From: Ischnura elegans
Lineage: Eukaryota; Arthropoda; Insecta; Odonata; Coenagrionidae
Direction of reading: 5' to 3'
Assembly: GCF_921293095.1 (NCBI RefSeq)
Contig: NC_060246.1
Coordinates: 108,356,941-108,420,940, forward strand
Length of the DNA: 64,000 nt
The notes beneath the pieces are model-generated. The model made no database searches, was not told the origin of the DNA, and worked only from the letters and a program-made list of their open reading frames with translations. Positions 36,930 to 48,615 of the stretch are shown piece after piece. Each line of letters begins with the position of its first letter. Position 1 is the stretch's first letter. A program made the position numbers and the translations under genes.

Positions 36930-37110
36930 GAAGGCAATTAGAGAGTAGAGTGGGGCTTTATACGGGAAGGAAACATGGGCAATAAGGAAGCTAGACTACA
37001 GTAAGATGATGGTTACATGGCTTTGAGCGAAAGAAGAATGCTTAAATCACCGAAGAAGCGAGTACAACTAGTGAGGAAGTAATTAGAAAATTAGAAAGCG
37101 AAAGCTTCGT
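36930..37110 (+). mobile_element. RTE-type LINE remnant
   Basis: The frame through 36950-37030 reads GALYGKETWAIRKLDYSKMM, matching the YGxETW...RK stretch found after the reverse-transcriptase core of arthropod RTE-like proteins. It runs into a stop within 30 codons. A short, old fragment. Confidence 0.55.
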
Positions 37111-39924
37111 GAAAAGCGTAAAAGCAAGATGAGAAAATACAATAAGAGACACAGAAAAAACTTTGGTTACGATAGCCATCGAAAGCGATGACGTGAGGCA
37201 AAAACGCAAATGAAGGTAAGAGAGAGATAAAAGGTGAACACACAAAATTGCGGGTTGGCGCAAATCGATCACAGGGCTAGAGGACTATTACTTGAAGAAA
37301 AGGTCAACCTAATATTCCGTCCGAAACGACCTGTTTCAAAACATACTCAAACCAAACCGATGAAAGCCAAAATGTATCCAGTTCCATCGAGCAAGTACAT
37401 AAGTTACCTACCTTAATATCAAATGCTCTTTGAGGCCTCACATCATGTATCATCCACGACAGATACTTGATACCAGCGGAAAAATCAACTAAATTTACCA
37501 TAAAATTTGTGTCTACGACGTTTTGATAAATTTGTTAAGCTTAAAGCAAAGCGCAATGCCACTCTTATTATACAGCAGAGCGACTCAATTGCGTAGCGCT
37601 AAAATCAAATATAGTTGATGTTACAGTGCCACAGAATCACGATTTAAGAGCCCGTTGAAAGAGAGAAATTCCAAAAATATCAAAATTTGGCAGGTAAAAT
37701 AAAAAAATATTTGGAAATTGCAAGAGTCAGTAATAACCTACTAATAATCTACGCGGAGGGCGTGTTATTTAAAGGTTCAACAAAGGAAACTAAAACCCTT
37801 GTAACTCAAAAAACTTTTACCGACCTCGGGCAAAGAGCTGCTTTACATCAGACTAGTCCGATTGCAAGAAGAGAGATCCCCGAGCTAGGACATGGCGGAT
37901 TCTCTCCTTTAACATCCCAGCCTAATCCTAATTTACCTTAAGGATATGTGAATATTTCCAGTCGTATCCGGCCGAAAGTTTCCAATCGTGTTCGGCCGAA
38001 TGAAATATTAATTTTCACGAACGAAATATAATGTCACAAGGCAACATTTGCTCAAATATCTTAAGGATATGATGATCTACCAAGCATTTACTTATATTAT
38101 TTACACACCGTTCGTATACTACGAAATTCATCACATGCGAACAGCAAAAGGATAGAAATTTTGAATACCTCCTAAGAACGAAAACGGACAGATTGGTCAA
38201 AGCCGTCGCGACGTCTCTAGTTTGATCCGATAGCCCTACCGCAGCTTTCAGCGTGTAGTACTTACGTTACGTACGTGAATTCTTCCGTATACGTGAATAC
38301 AAGGGAGTGAAGTAACCATCTTTATTTATTTCATGTGTTTATTTCACCACCGAAAACATCACATTCGCTTTAACATTGGCTTAACTCAATAAATAAGTAA
38401 CATCTTAAAGAAAACACAATAAACTAAATACGAACAAGAAAAAACATGAGTAATCAGATGACGGAGGATTATAGGTCAGACTGGTGAATTTTCCAGATAG
38501 AATTTTAGGGAGGAATTGATAGTAGTGGTAGAGGAAAAGAGGTCCACGGAAGGAATATTTGAAGTTAAACAAAGAGGGTATTCGGTAGAACATAGAGCAT
38601 TGAGGAAATGTATGACGGAATCGTGGAAGCTGAAAGGTATTATGTAAGGGGCTAGGAGGGACATGACATGAAGGAGAATTTCGTTGGTACGGAGAGAACC
38701 CCTGAACATTCTTTGCGTGAACATCAGATCAGGTAAGACACAGGTGGTTAGTTATGCTTTAACATATGAGGGAGGAAGTGATAAGAGTCACGGGCAGATA
38801 ACACAGGCCAACGATGAAAAATCTTTTTTACTGAAAATACCTCATTCTTATGTCTTTGAAGTTGCTGAATCCAAATATGATGGTTTTAAAGTTGTATCAC
38901 CCACCATTTATTCACATTTAAGAGCTAAATTTATGAAATCAAGCAATATTTTTAGAATTTATCACCTTTTTATAGCTATAATAACATTGAAAAAGTAGGT
39001 CTAATGAACGAAGATAATGGGGATTACTGTTGGTACTTCACCGAGAAGTTCAGCAAGCGATTAATCGCAGAAAAAGCTACACAAGATGCTTCTAGGATAC
39101 ACAAGAAGGAAAAAAGGGAAAGAAAATGTAGACCAATTCCAGTTGAGACGTGAGCCATGTATTATCACGCTGTAGTAAATACAAACAATTTTATCACGCT
39201 GTAGTGAACAGTAATTACAAAAAAATTTTATGATGTAACTCAGTGTTTCATTGATTTCGCTGCATACCGTATACGGATATTAGACTAAATATTAGATACA
39301 TAGAGCTTGGAAACTATGGGTGATACAAAGAAACTAAGGCCAGCTTTGGATTCGGCACATCAAAATCTATAAAGATCAGCTATTTAAATAAAAAAAAGTT
39401 TTCAAACCAAATTTTTGTGTTGGCCTGTGTAATCTGAGTGAAAGAAGTTGACGGGATAGAGTAGTGGGACATGCAATACACCGAACTGGTGACCAGCATT
39501 CAAGTACCTACTGGAAGAATTCATCCGAAAAACACACTTCTTAGCGCGACAGGATCCTGGAGGTCAGGAAGTCGACAGAGCATACTAACTTAGGTCGTTG
39601 CTCTCTTCGAAATCATCGAAATGTGATGCAGAAATGTTAGTTTATCGTCTTCCTCGGTCGCAGTGGGAAGTTACATTAGGGTTAGGTTGATTTCCAAGGG
39701 CGCACGAGTGTTTCAGAGGTGAGGTTTTTAAGGGAGCCATAAAAAACCGTAACCTAAAGCTCCCTTGTGAAATTTCAGGATGCAGTTATAACGAAATTTT
39801 CCCTGAAATTAGGAGAGCATCTTTGAGGTGGATCAACGAAGTGTGAGAATAGGAAAAAATACAAAAATTTACCCATTACTTAACTTGGGCTCAACCATAA
39901 TAAAATGACCCTGGGTGAATAGAA
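37111..39924. other. No gene recognised
   Basis: Low-complexity AT-rich DNA. Two imperfect copies of a TCGTRTYCGGCCGAA motif lie near 37963-37999. The ORFs are short and without domains. Confidence 0.5.
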
Positions 39925-40109
39925 AACGATTGTTTATTGATTCATTTATCTCGAATACCCCGAAAACAGCACAATGTGGTCTTTACATCTGGAGCAGCAA
40001 CACACGATCACACCATGTCCTGGGAGGGGAAACCTATCCAGGCAGGACTCGAACCCGCGACATTCGGTGCGGTAGGCGAGGACTTATCACCCCCACCACC
40101 GAGGCCGAC
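39925..40109 (-). mobile_element. tRNA-derived SINE, minus strand
   Basis: Read on the minus strand it starts TCGGCCTCGGTGG and has a Pol III B box GGTTCGAGTCC (40045-40055). It continues with GCCTGGATAGGTTTCCCC and ends in an AT-rich tail with TTTTCGGGG. It is clearly related to the SINE at 51995 but more diverged. Confidence 0.75.
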
Positions 40110-40789
40110 AATATAATAAAATTATTTCCTTAGGGAAGCTGTTCACTCACACGACGCTTTCATGTGTTCTGCCATAATAAAGCAAATGATATCGCAAACC
40201 ACCGAAATATTTCTAATAAGAAGCACTTCTAAGTCTTAGTATCGCCGAATAATTGCATAGTTCATCGCAACACTAACAAGGAAAAGTTAATCGATGGCTT
40301 TCTTTCTTCTATCTTTCAATGCCATCGGTTTTATTTTTTCCAACATTTTATGCGCGGGATCCCTTTCGTAGCCTCCTCTAACAGATTCCAACAGATAGTC
40401 TTCAGGACACAAATTTAACAAAGACAACAATTCTGATGTGAGGAACTGGTTCTTGGATTCGATCATCGAAGTCGCTAGGCAATAATTTACTTGACAGCTA
40501 CTTGACCAGCAAAACTAGCCAGTACATGACAAGCCAAACCAAAATTATTTGAGAGCTAAAATAAATATTGAAACCTAATTCAATAATAGCTATAAGGTAT
40601 TAGAAATACTATTCATATTCTCATAATACGTGCAGGGTCAATTTGAGGAACACAAAATGATTTAATAATTCACAAGAATACTTCAGTCGAGAAAAATTTG
40701 TATTATAACTAAGAGAACCAGTCTCACTTGAGGTTCGCATTGTTTCTGTGCCACATGAACCCAAAGAATTTTAAATAATTATAGTCATG
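40110..40789. other. No gene recognised
   Basis: AT-rich spacer between the SINE and a LINE scrap; I see nothing in it. Confidence 0.5.
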
Positions 40790-41300
40790 CAGATCGAAAC
40801 AGTGGTAAGCTGGACAAACAATTTCTGACTTATCGTAAACAAATAATGGGTCTTGACGGAATAAGCTCTTATGTAGTAGCCGGTACATCAGGTATTCCAC
40901 AAGGAAGAGTAATCGGCCCCCTTTTGTTCATAATACACATTAATGACCTCTGCTCCCGAATTAGCAGTAAAATATGTTTATACGACGCTGTCATGTATCG
41001 CAACATTAGTGACCACTCTATGAGATTCTATCATCGGATTCAAACAACGTTCATTTGTGAAAACAAGAGTGGGGACTCGAACTTAATCAGAGCAAATGTA
41101 TGCCGGTGCATTTTTTGCAGAGTTCGTCAAACTGTAACCATGATTATGTTTTAGATGGTATTACCACCAACGCAACAGAAGTGGAGTACTTGGGAGTTAC
41201 GATAACCTCGAACCTCTCGAGGGGAACACATTTGCGGCATAGCCCTGGAGAAATTAGGATTCGCCAAGCACGTTCACGTATCCAATGAAGTCACGGAGAA
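40790..41300 (+). mobile_element. CR1/jockey-type reverse-transcriptase scrap
   Basis: The frame at 40846-41154 contains TSGIPQGRVIGPLLF and INDL, the reverse-transcriptase region just before the catalytic Asp-Asp box. The box itself is degraded (YDAVMYRNI). An overlapping frame at 41100-41288 adds LDGITTNATEVEYLGVTI, the stretch that normally follows. At least one frameshift. It is a different family from the LINE cluster to its right. Confidence 0.6.
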
Positions 41301-41507
41301 CATAGCCACAATGTATTTCCAGGTCCGACAGAAGCCATAAATTAAAATAGATGTTTTGACGAACGTATAGATTAGGGAATTCGTTTCTCCCCCGAACCGT
41401 AAATGACTAATTAATGCTAGTCGTCATTTCGTTTCAGCATTTCCTTTCTGTGAGCACTGTAGGTCTTTTTTAGAGTAGAGAGTAGGGCAGAGTGTAGATA
41501 TATTAGT

Positions 41508-41762
41508 GGGTTGAAAAATAAAGGGGTAAGTTCAAAACTTTTCACAGACAAAGATTCTTCCAGAAATGAGAATAGAGAAGTAGAAAGAAAAATCAGCGTT
41601 TCAGGTATTACATTTAAGCACGAGAATCGTCAGTCGAGCAATACGTTCAAAGGCAGTCAAGGCTCAAGTCATTTTGATAGTGAGACAATAAGACATGCAT
41701 TTCCATTTATCAGCGGTATAGAGCCTGTGAATAGTCTATTCGACAAAAGCAAATCAGAATTC
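41508..41762 (+). mobile_element. CR1/L2-type LINE copy D, left part (split by insertion)
   Basis: An 84-codon frame begins MKNKGVSSKLFTDKD and ends at FDKSKSEF, matching the N-terminal region of copy B (43299 on). It breaks off at CAGAATTC, and the same LINE resumes at 48616. The boundary with the 6.85-kb insertion is exact, with no LINE sequence lost. The true 5' end of the LINE may lie upstream, between 41370 and 41508. Confidence 0.8.
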
Positions 41763-42327
41763 GGTTAGTGGTACTTTTCTGGGGCCAAGAAATGGTCAGG
41801 TCTACCGGACGGAAGGGCGACCCTTTTTTGAACCCTTTCTCGGGCTCTCAGAGATAATCCGGGTCCTCCCGAGACGGGCGTCACAGTATGAGGTAACCGC
41901 TGCCGATAGGACCTTTCGTAGTACATTTTTTACTTTACTAATGCCAGTACTTGGAGGTAAACAATTACACCTATCATACTCATTGCCGTTGAGCGATTAA
42001 ATGCGTCTTTTGATCGAGGTTCTACGATGAGAAATAAGGATTTTACGAAAAGTGATCAAATTGACGCCCATTGCCTCCGCTGACTTGGCAACGCCGAAAT
42101 TTTGTGAGTGGAGGGGGAACGCGAAAAGCTCCTTTTTCTCCCCCCACCCCAATTTTTAGCTTGTCCACGTGTTTCAGGTGACGAGGTTCCTCAAAGGTGT
42201 TTGGCAGGGTGTTAGCTTTCGCTGACCTTCACTACTTCATTTAATCTTCTGTATCTACATAACTCCATGCGAGCCAAGGGTGTCTGGCAGGGGGTGACCA
42301 ATCACCGAGATCACCACAAGCGCATGG
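41763..42327 (+). repeat. Left 565-bp terminal inverted repeat
   Basis: Reverse complement of 48051-48615 with no gap or mismatch that I can find. The outer ~410 bp are not LINE-like. The inner ~150 bp are the reverse complement of the local LINE 3'-tail sequence (GGCAGGGGGTGACCAATCAC). Homology to LINE copy C starts at the next base. Confidence 0.9.
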
Positions 42328-43281
42328 TTTCATTCCTGAAGAAAGGGGTAAAGTGATCTGAGAGTCGTTAATACATCAGATTCATTATTTCAAATAGCAA
42401 CCGTACCAAATAGAGGAGAGAGTATTCTTAATTTATTAGCGACAAATACACCTCATCAGGTAATAAACGTGAGCACTGTTGAGGGAATAAGTGACCATAA
42501 GGTAGCAATAGCAAAGTTTTCTCTGAATATAATTGGAAATTTTGAAACGGAACGTACAATTTTCATTTTTAAAAAGGTTTATTTTGATTCGTTTAAGAGT
42601 TATCTGAAAAATGATTTCCCCGTGTTTCAATAATCAATGGTAATGTTAAAGGTAGTGGGTACTTGGAAAGCTTTTGTATCGCTCGTAACTTTGGCAATAT
42701 ATAGCTACATCCCTAGTAAAACAAAAAAGAAGGTAGCGAACCGAGATGGTATTACGCGGAAAGGAGAAATTCATTGAGGCGACAGAGAGTATGCCATACT
42801 AAAATGAAAAGAGTCAGCACGGATTTATCCCCTAATTATCTCGACTTAATAATAAACTAAAAAATGTTGGTTATCTAAAGCCGGCACGAAGGAATGCGTT
42901 CACGAATTTTAAAAGAAAAACACTAGTCGAGCAGTAACGAGATAACCCAAAAGAATTTTGGTCTTTTGTAAGGGAAGTTCAAGGAAAACGATCTACCGTG
43001 TGTTCGCTGAGAAACGATAATGGAGATGTGTTGACAAACAGTTCCAATAAACCCAATTATTATATTCCTACTTCAAGAGCGTGTTCAGAGAGACCTCTGA
43101 GAACTCACCCGAGACAGATTACAATCTGTGCATACGAAAGATATCGCTTATTAACATTTTTGCGCACGGAATAGAATGTATATTGAAATTGCTCAGTCCA
43201 AATAAATCACCTGGTGCAGACAAAATCCCTTCTCGCGTTTATGGAGAACAAGCCTCAGAAGTTGCCCCCTACTTGCAGTAA
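42328..43281 (+). mobile_element. CR1/L2-type LINE copy C, fragment
   Basis: Starts abruptly at the arm boundary in the endonuclease region (TTCATTCCTG...AAAGTGATCTG) and runs through TAATAAACGT...AGTGACCATAA (the Ser-Asp-His motif) to a partial linker frame at 43081-43281. It ends before the reverse transcriptase, where copy B begins. It has many small indels and stops, so it is older than B and D. It retains TGG at 42664-42666 where B and D have TGA. Confidence 0.75.
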
Positions 43282-43292
43282 ATGGGTTTGGT

Positions 43293-46200
43293 TTTGGGTT
43301 GAAAAATAAAGGGGTAAGTTCAAAACTTTTCACAGACAAATATTTTTCCAGAAATGAGAATAGAGTAGTAGAAAGAAAAAACAGCGTTTCAGAATCAGCA
43401 TTTCCGATTTACAATAATACAGGTATTACTTTAAAGCACGAGAAGCGTCAGTCGAGTAATACTTTCAAAGGCAGTCAAGGCTCAAGTCATTTTAATAGTG
43501 AGACAATAACTCATGCATTTCCATTTATCAGCGGTATAGAGCCTGTGAATAGTCTATTCGACAAAAGCAAATCAGAATTATTCCCAAATCTCAATAATAC
43601 TAGTTCCGAAGTTTTAATCGTGGCTGTAGTTAATTACCGTGGTTTAAGAAATAAGATTCCCGAATTCCACCATTTAATTCATAGTACGAAGTGTAACGTC
43701 ATTTTTGGAACAGAAAGTTGGCTAACAGATGATGATTCAGACCATGAGATCTTCCCAAAATCGTTCACTGTTTATCGGAAAGATAGAATTAATCGAGTTG
43801 GGGGCGGAGTTTTTATAGCTGTAAAGAATTCAATCGTCAGCCAAGCGATAACCATAACTGAGACCAGCGTTGAATCAGTGTGGTGTTTAATTAAATGTCC
43901 AAAATTCAAAACTATTTTATTATGTTCGTATTACAGACCACCTAACTCAGATATAACATCAATGTTGGATTTTCAAAATCAAATAAACAGCGTAGCATCC
44001 ACGTATCCTGAAAAAAATTGATTGTAGGTGGAGATTTCAACGTACCTTCTATAGATTGGGAGACTTATAGTTACATTCCTGGTGGGAGGGATAAAGTGAT
44101 CTGCGAGGCTTTATTACACACTTTTACATCTAATTCATTGTTTCAAATAGCATCGGCACCAAACAGAGGAGACAGTATTCTTGATTTATTAGCGACAAAT
44201 ATACCACACCAGGAAATAAACGTTGGCACTGTCGAAGGAATAAGTGACCATAGGGTAGTAACGGCAAAGTTTTCTCTAAATACCGCTGTAAATTTTAAAA
44301 AGAGCGTAAAGTTTTCATTTTTAAAAGAGCTGATTTTGATGGGTTTAAGAGTCATCTGAAAAATGCTTTCCCCGAGTTACAAGAATCAGTGTTAAAGTTA
44401 AATGTAGAAGATACTTGAAAGCTTTTATTTCGCTCGTAACTTCGGGAATAAATAGCTACATCCCTAGTATAATAGTAAGAGAAGGCAGCGAACCAGATGG
44501 TACGACGCTGAAGTGAGAAAATCATTCAGGAGACAGAGAGCGTGTCATGCGAAAATGAAAAAAGTCAACTCGGATTTATCCGCTAATGAACGCGAGCTAA
44601 TAATTAAAAGATATAGGATGACTAAAGCCACCACGAAGGAAGCGTTCAGGAATGCATTCACGAATTTTAAAAGAAAGACACTAGCAGAGCAGTTACAGGA
44701 TAACCCAAAAGCATTTCGGTCATATGTTAGGGAAGTTCAAGGTAAACGATCTACCGTATGCTCGCCGAGAAACGACAATGGAGATGTGTTGACAAGCAGT
44801 AACGATAAAGCCAATTTATTAAATTCCTCCTTCAAGAGCGTGATCACCGAGCCTTCCGAGAACTCACCCGAGACCGATGACTATCCCTGTATACATAAGA
44901 TGCCAGCTATTGACATTAGTGCGCTCGGAATAGAAATATATTGAAATCGCTCAGTCCAAATAAATCACCTGGACCAGACGAAATACCTTCTCGCGTATAT
45001 AGAGAACTAGACTCAGAAATTGCCCCTCACTTGCAGTTAATATTCAGTAAATCCATCAAGCAACACGAAGTACCTAATGACTGGAAAATCGCTAATGTAA
45101 CACCAATATTTTAAAGTGGAGACAAGGAACAGCCATCTAATTACAGGCCGATATCTTTAACGTCCATCTCATGCAAGGTCCTTCAACACATCGTAGTCAG
45201 CTCGGTAATGAAACACCTAGACGCGCAAAACTTATTAATGGCAACTCAACATGGATTCAGGAAAAGCAGATCGTGCGAAACTCAGTTAGCGCTTTTCGCC
45301 CACGAAATTTTAGTCTCCGGGGAAGACAGCATTCCAGTAGACGCGATTTTTCTTGATTTCAATAAGGCATTTGATAAAGTACCCCACGGAAAGTTAATAA
45401 TAAAACTGAAATCTTACGGTCTAGACGAAGATACCATTTCCTGGATAAGAGAATTTTTGAGCGGCCGCTTCCAAAGAGTAGTATTAGACGGTGCAGTCTC
45501 CAATGAGGTTAGAGTCACTTCTGGCGTTCCTCAGGGTAGTGTCATAGGCCCACTCCTATTCCTTCTTTATGTAAACGACATTGGCGATGTAGTGCAGAGT
45601 AAGTTACGATTATTTACAGACGACGCTGTAGTTTACAGAGAAATCCGTTCCAGCAAAGATATAGATGAACTAACGAATGACCTTGCTGCTATCCAAGCTT
45701 GGTGCGATGCTTGGCAGTTAGAACTAAATTTGAAAAAATGCGTCGTAATGAATTTCTGGAAGAAGAACAACTCCCTACATCGTAACTATATAATTCGGGG
45801 TACCCAATTAGAGACTGTTGAATCCGTGAAATATCTAGGAGTTAGACTCAATAATGATCTATCGTGGAATAAACATATTCGAGAAATAACCGGTCGAGCT
45901 GATCGTAAACTGGGTTTTGTTAAAAGAATATTAGGAAAGTGCGACGACAAAGTGAGAGAAATTAGCTACTTTTCCCTCGTTAGACCACACTTGGAATACG
46001 CTGCCAGTGTTTGGGACCCTCATGAAAAAGGCTTAATAACAGAGTTAGAACGCGTGCAAAGAAGAGCTGCCAGGTATGTGAAAGGTCGTTACGATAGTCT
46101 TGTTAGTGTAACTGACCTCTTAGATAAACTCGGATGGGAATCTCTGTCGGACCGTAGATTGAAAAATAGACTAAACCTTTTTGATAAATTCAAGAGCAGT

Positions 46201-46505
46201 GTCTTTTCTGACGAAGTTAACCATATCTTACGGACGCCAACATACTACGGAAGATCAGATAATATAAATAAAATGAGAGAGATAGATTGTAGAACAGACA
46301 GATTCCGAATGTCATTTTTTCCACGATCAATAAGAGATAATAACAGCAGCGATAGAACTTGTAAAAAGATTGCATGACTTGTAGTGCAGCTTACTAACCT
46401 ATGTAAAACTTAACGCATGGTTGTTAATTCTATTATTATTTCTAACGGCACATGGTAGTATAATGTGTTAGTATAGGTGACGTTTTTTGGACCGTGTGGT
46501 GGCAG
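43293..46505 (+). mobile_element. CR1/L2-type LINE copy B, near full length but broken
   Basis: The longest copy of the family here. The N-terminal segment plus endonuclease lie at 43299-44021 and 44018-44359: VIFGTESWLTDD with the catalytic Glu, GGGVFIAVK, CSYYRPP, IVGGDFNVPSIDWE, GISDHRVV. A linker follows at 44513-44944, then the reverse transcriptase at 45208-46377. Breaks include a frameshift near 44018, frame breaks near 44340-44420 (including the TGA at 44416-44418), a frameshift near 44940 and a stop at 45113-45115. The 3' UTR matches copy D up to GTGTGGTG near 46505, then unrelated sequence follows, so its own tail is missing. Confidence 0.85.
45208..46377 (+). pseudogene. LINE copy B reverse transcriptase domain
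   Basis: A 389-codon open stretch holding most of the reverse transcriptase: QHGFRKSRSCETQLALF near residue 14, FLDFNKAFDKVPHGK at 48-62 with the first catalytic Asp, TSGVPQGSVIGPLLF near 104 and FTDDAVVYREI at 135-145. Thr replaces the usual Ala of FADD; copy D has FADD. The C-terminal part (ILGKCDDKVREISYFSLVRPHLEYAASVWDP region, then RRAARYVKGRYDS) is complete to the stop. The N-terminal RT motifs lie upstream in another frame, so this is not an independent gene. Confidence 0.85.
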
Positions 46506-46929
46506 TTAGACGGCAGTTTTCAAATAACGTCAGATTTATTCAAGGAAAACATATGAATTTGTTACCCAAACACGTACTTGTAAAAGCATGATCAAACTTT
46601 CTATGATGTAGAACGAACAAGTACTGGTTTTTTTCGTAACGTAATAAGTATAACCCCACCTCAAAAATGCCATAAATAACGGTTTGCATAAAATATCTTT
46701 CATAAGTAAGAGAAATGATCCATATGGCATCCATAATTCTGGAGGAGTGGAGTAAATATTAAAGGTCTGTCCGGAAAAAACGGGAAGTTTCCGCCAATTT
46801 CATTTTTTCGCGGGAGAATAGATGGCAACAGTTTACTTTTTATGAATTTTAATTTAGTTTTTCATATAATAGCAAAGTATTAAATCAATCTGTAGAGTAA
46901 AAGTCACGGAAATCCGCTGCATTGAAGAT
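46506..46929. other. Unassigned stretch inside the insertion
   Basis: No LINE homology. Near 46768-46800, GGTCTGTCCGGAAAAAACGG and GGAAGTTTCCGCC look like an end of a mariner-type element, but no partner end was found. Confidence 0.3.
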
Positions 46930-47541
46930 AGGGGTGAATTAACGAACAAACTGACAGCAGTCCAAGCATGTTACGATGCGTGCTAGTTAAAGTTAAATTT
47001 GAAAAATTGCGCAGTGGTGAATTCTTGAACATAACCTTGCCGCAACGAAGATATTTCATTCAAGGTACAACATTTGAGACTGTAGACTCCAAAATATTAA
47101 GGAGTTAGATTCAATAATGATCTATGGTGGAGTAAACATATTCGGCAAATGACAGGTCAAGATAATCGTAACTTAGGTTTTTTAAAGGGATACTAGGAGA
47201 GTGTGACGACTAAGTGAGAGAAATAAGCTACTTATCCCCCACACCCCATTCCGAATACATCTTCATGTATTTGATACCCTGCGAGCCACCACCTGGCTGT
47301 TTGGCAGGGGGTGATCAATAATTACCTATGTTGTCATCCTCATGAAATAGGCTTTAAGCATAGAAGTTAGAACGCGTAGAGAGAAGAGCTGCCAGGTCCT
47401 TAGTGTAACTAACCTGTTAGAACAACTCGAAAGGAATCTTAGTCTGACCGTTGACTGGCTACTAGATTAAACCTGATATTTTAATCCAAGGGCAGTTTAT
47501 TTTCCGACGAAGGTAGCCAGAAGGTAGCCTCTTGCTTACTG
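46930..47541 (+). mobile_element. CR1/L2-type LINE copy E, decayed 3' half
   Basis: Parallel to the reverse-transcriptase C-terminal region of B and D (GAATTAACGAACAAACTGAC, then TCAATAATGATCTATGGTGG, AGAAGAGCTGCCAGGT) with many indels. It is interrupted at about 47262-47330 by an inverted LINE 3' tail (GCGAGCCACCACCTGG ... GGCAGGGGGTGATCAAT). The oldest copy of the family here. Confidence 0.65.
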
Positions 47542-48050
47542 GATGCTGGTGATTGATCATCCCCTGCCAAACACCTCTGTAGGAGGCCTGCTGAGTAATA
47601 TGTAGCGGTAGATATTGGCATCATTCTGTTGTCTCCTTGGCCATAGAAGAGCCGCGATAATAGCGTAAATGATATAAATCTACTTTAACTACGAATGAAT
47701 GTGCACGTATAAAAATGATGTAGATTATATGCTTTCATTTATCCATTGATCCATTGGGGAGCGCGCTAATGGTGATTCTTTTACGTGCTGCATGCTGGTG
47801 GTTGGTCACCCCCTGCCAAAGACCCGAGAGGCTGCTCGCATGGAGTTATGCAGATGTAGAAGAATAAGTAAAGTAGTGCAGGTCGGTGAAAACTCACACC
47901 CTGCCAAACACTAATATTTCTATGACCGTGCGATGTGCATGTGGCGGTCCTGTCGCATGCTGCATGTTGGTGATTTGTCACCCCCTGCCAAACACCCTAG
48001 CGGTGGCTCTCAGGGTATTATGTAGATGGCGATTACATGCTTTTATTTTT
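47542..48050 (+). repeat. Cluster of LINE 3' tails
   Basis: Three plus-strand copies of the family's 3' terminus (core CACCCCCTGCCAAACACC, ending in TATGTAGATG-like sequence) lie near 47542-47615, 47791-47870 and 47960-48030. A fourth and fifth partial copy sit in the right arm (48070-48190). No coding sequence precedes them. Confidence 0.7.
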
Positions 48051-48615
48051 CCATGCGCTTGTGGTGATCTCGGTGATTGGTCACCCCCTGCCAGACACCC
48101 TTGGCTCGCATGGAGTTATGTAGATACAGAAGATTAAATGAAGTAGTGAAGGTCAGCGAAAGCTAACACCCTGCCAAACACCTTTGAGGAACCTCGTCAC
48201 CTGAAACACGTGGACAAGCTAAAAATTGGGGTGGGGGGAGAAAAAGGAGCTTTTCGCGTTCCCCCTCCACTCACAAAATTTCGGCGTTGCCAAGTCAGCG
48301 GAGGCAATGGGCGTCAATTTGATCACTTTTCGTAAAATCCTTATTTCTCATCGTAGAACCTCGATCAAAAGACGCATTTAATCGCTCAACGGCAATGAGT
48401 ATGATAGGTGTAATTGTTTACCTCCAAGTACTGGCATTAGTAAAGTAAAAAATGTACTACGAAAGGTCCTATCGGCAGCGGTTACCTCATACTGTGACGC
48501 CCGTCTCGGGAGGACCCGGATTATCTCTGAGAGCCCGAGAAAGGGTTCAAAAAAGGGTCGCCCTTCCGTCCGGTAGACCTGACCATTTCTTGGCCCCAGA
48601 AAAGTACCACTAACC
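48051..48615 (-). repeat. Right 565-bp terminal inverted repeat
   Basis: Mirror of 41763-42327. Read on the plus strand, its inner part (48060-48190) resembles 47790-47912: a LINE-tail sequence, then an AAGTAGTG...ACACCCTGCCAAACAC segment. Confidence 0.9.

Larger units (their letters stand above)
41763..48615. mobile_element. 6.85-kb long-TIR (foldback-like) element with LINE cargo
   Basis: The unit begins GGTTAGTGGTACTTTTCTGG and ends with its reverse complement. It is flanked by CAGAATTC at 41755-41762 and at 48616-48623, an 8-bp target-site duplication inside LINE copy D. The 565-bp arms (41763-42327 and 48051-48615) show no difference in my reading. Between them are fragments of the same LINE family (copies C, B and E) and a run of LINE 3' tails; I find no transposase. 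It may be a non-autonomous foldback element. An 8-bp duplication and ends in GG would suit Merlin-like elements, and long arms occur in Galileo/P relatives, but no superfamily is established. Confidence 0.85.

Noticed and set aside
45171-45356. 61-codon plus-strand frame
   Set aside because: Shadow of the LINE copy B reverse-transcriptase reading frame.
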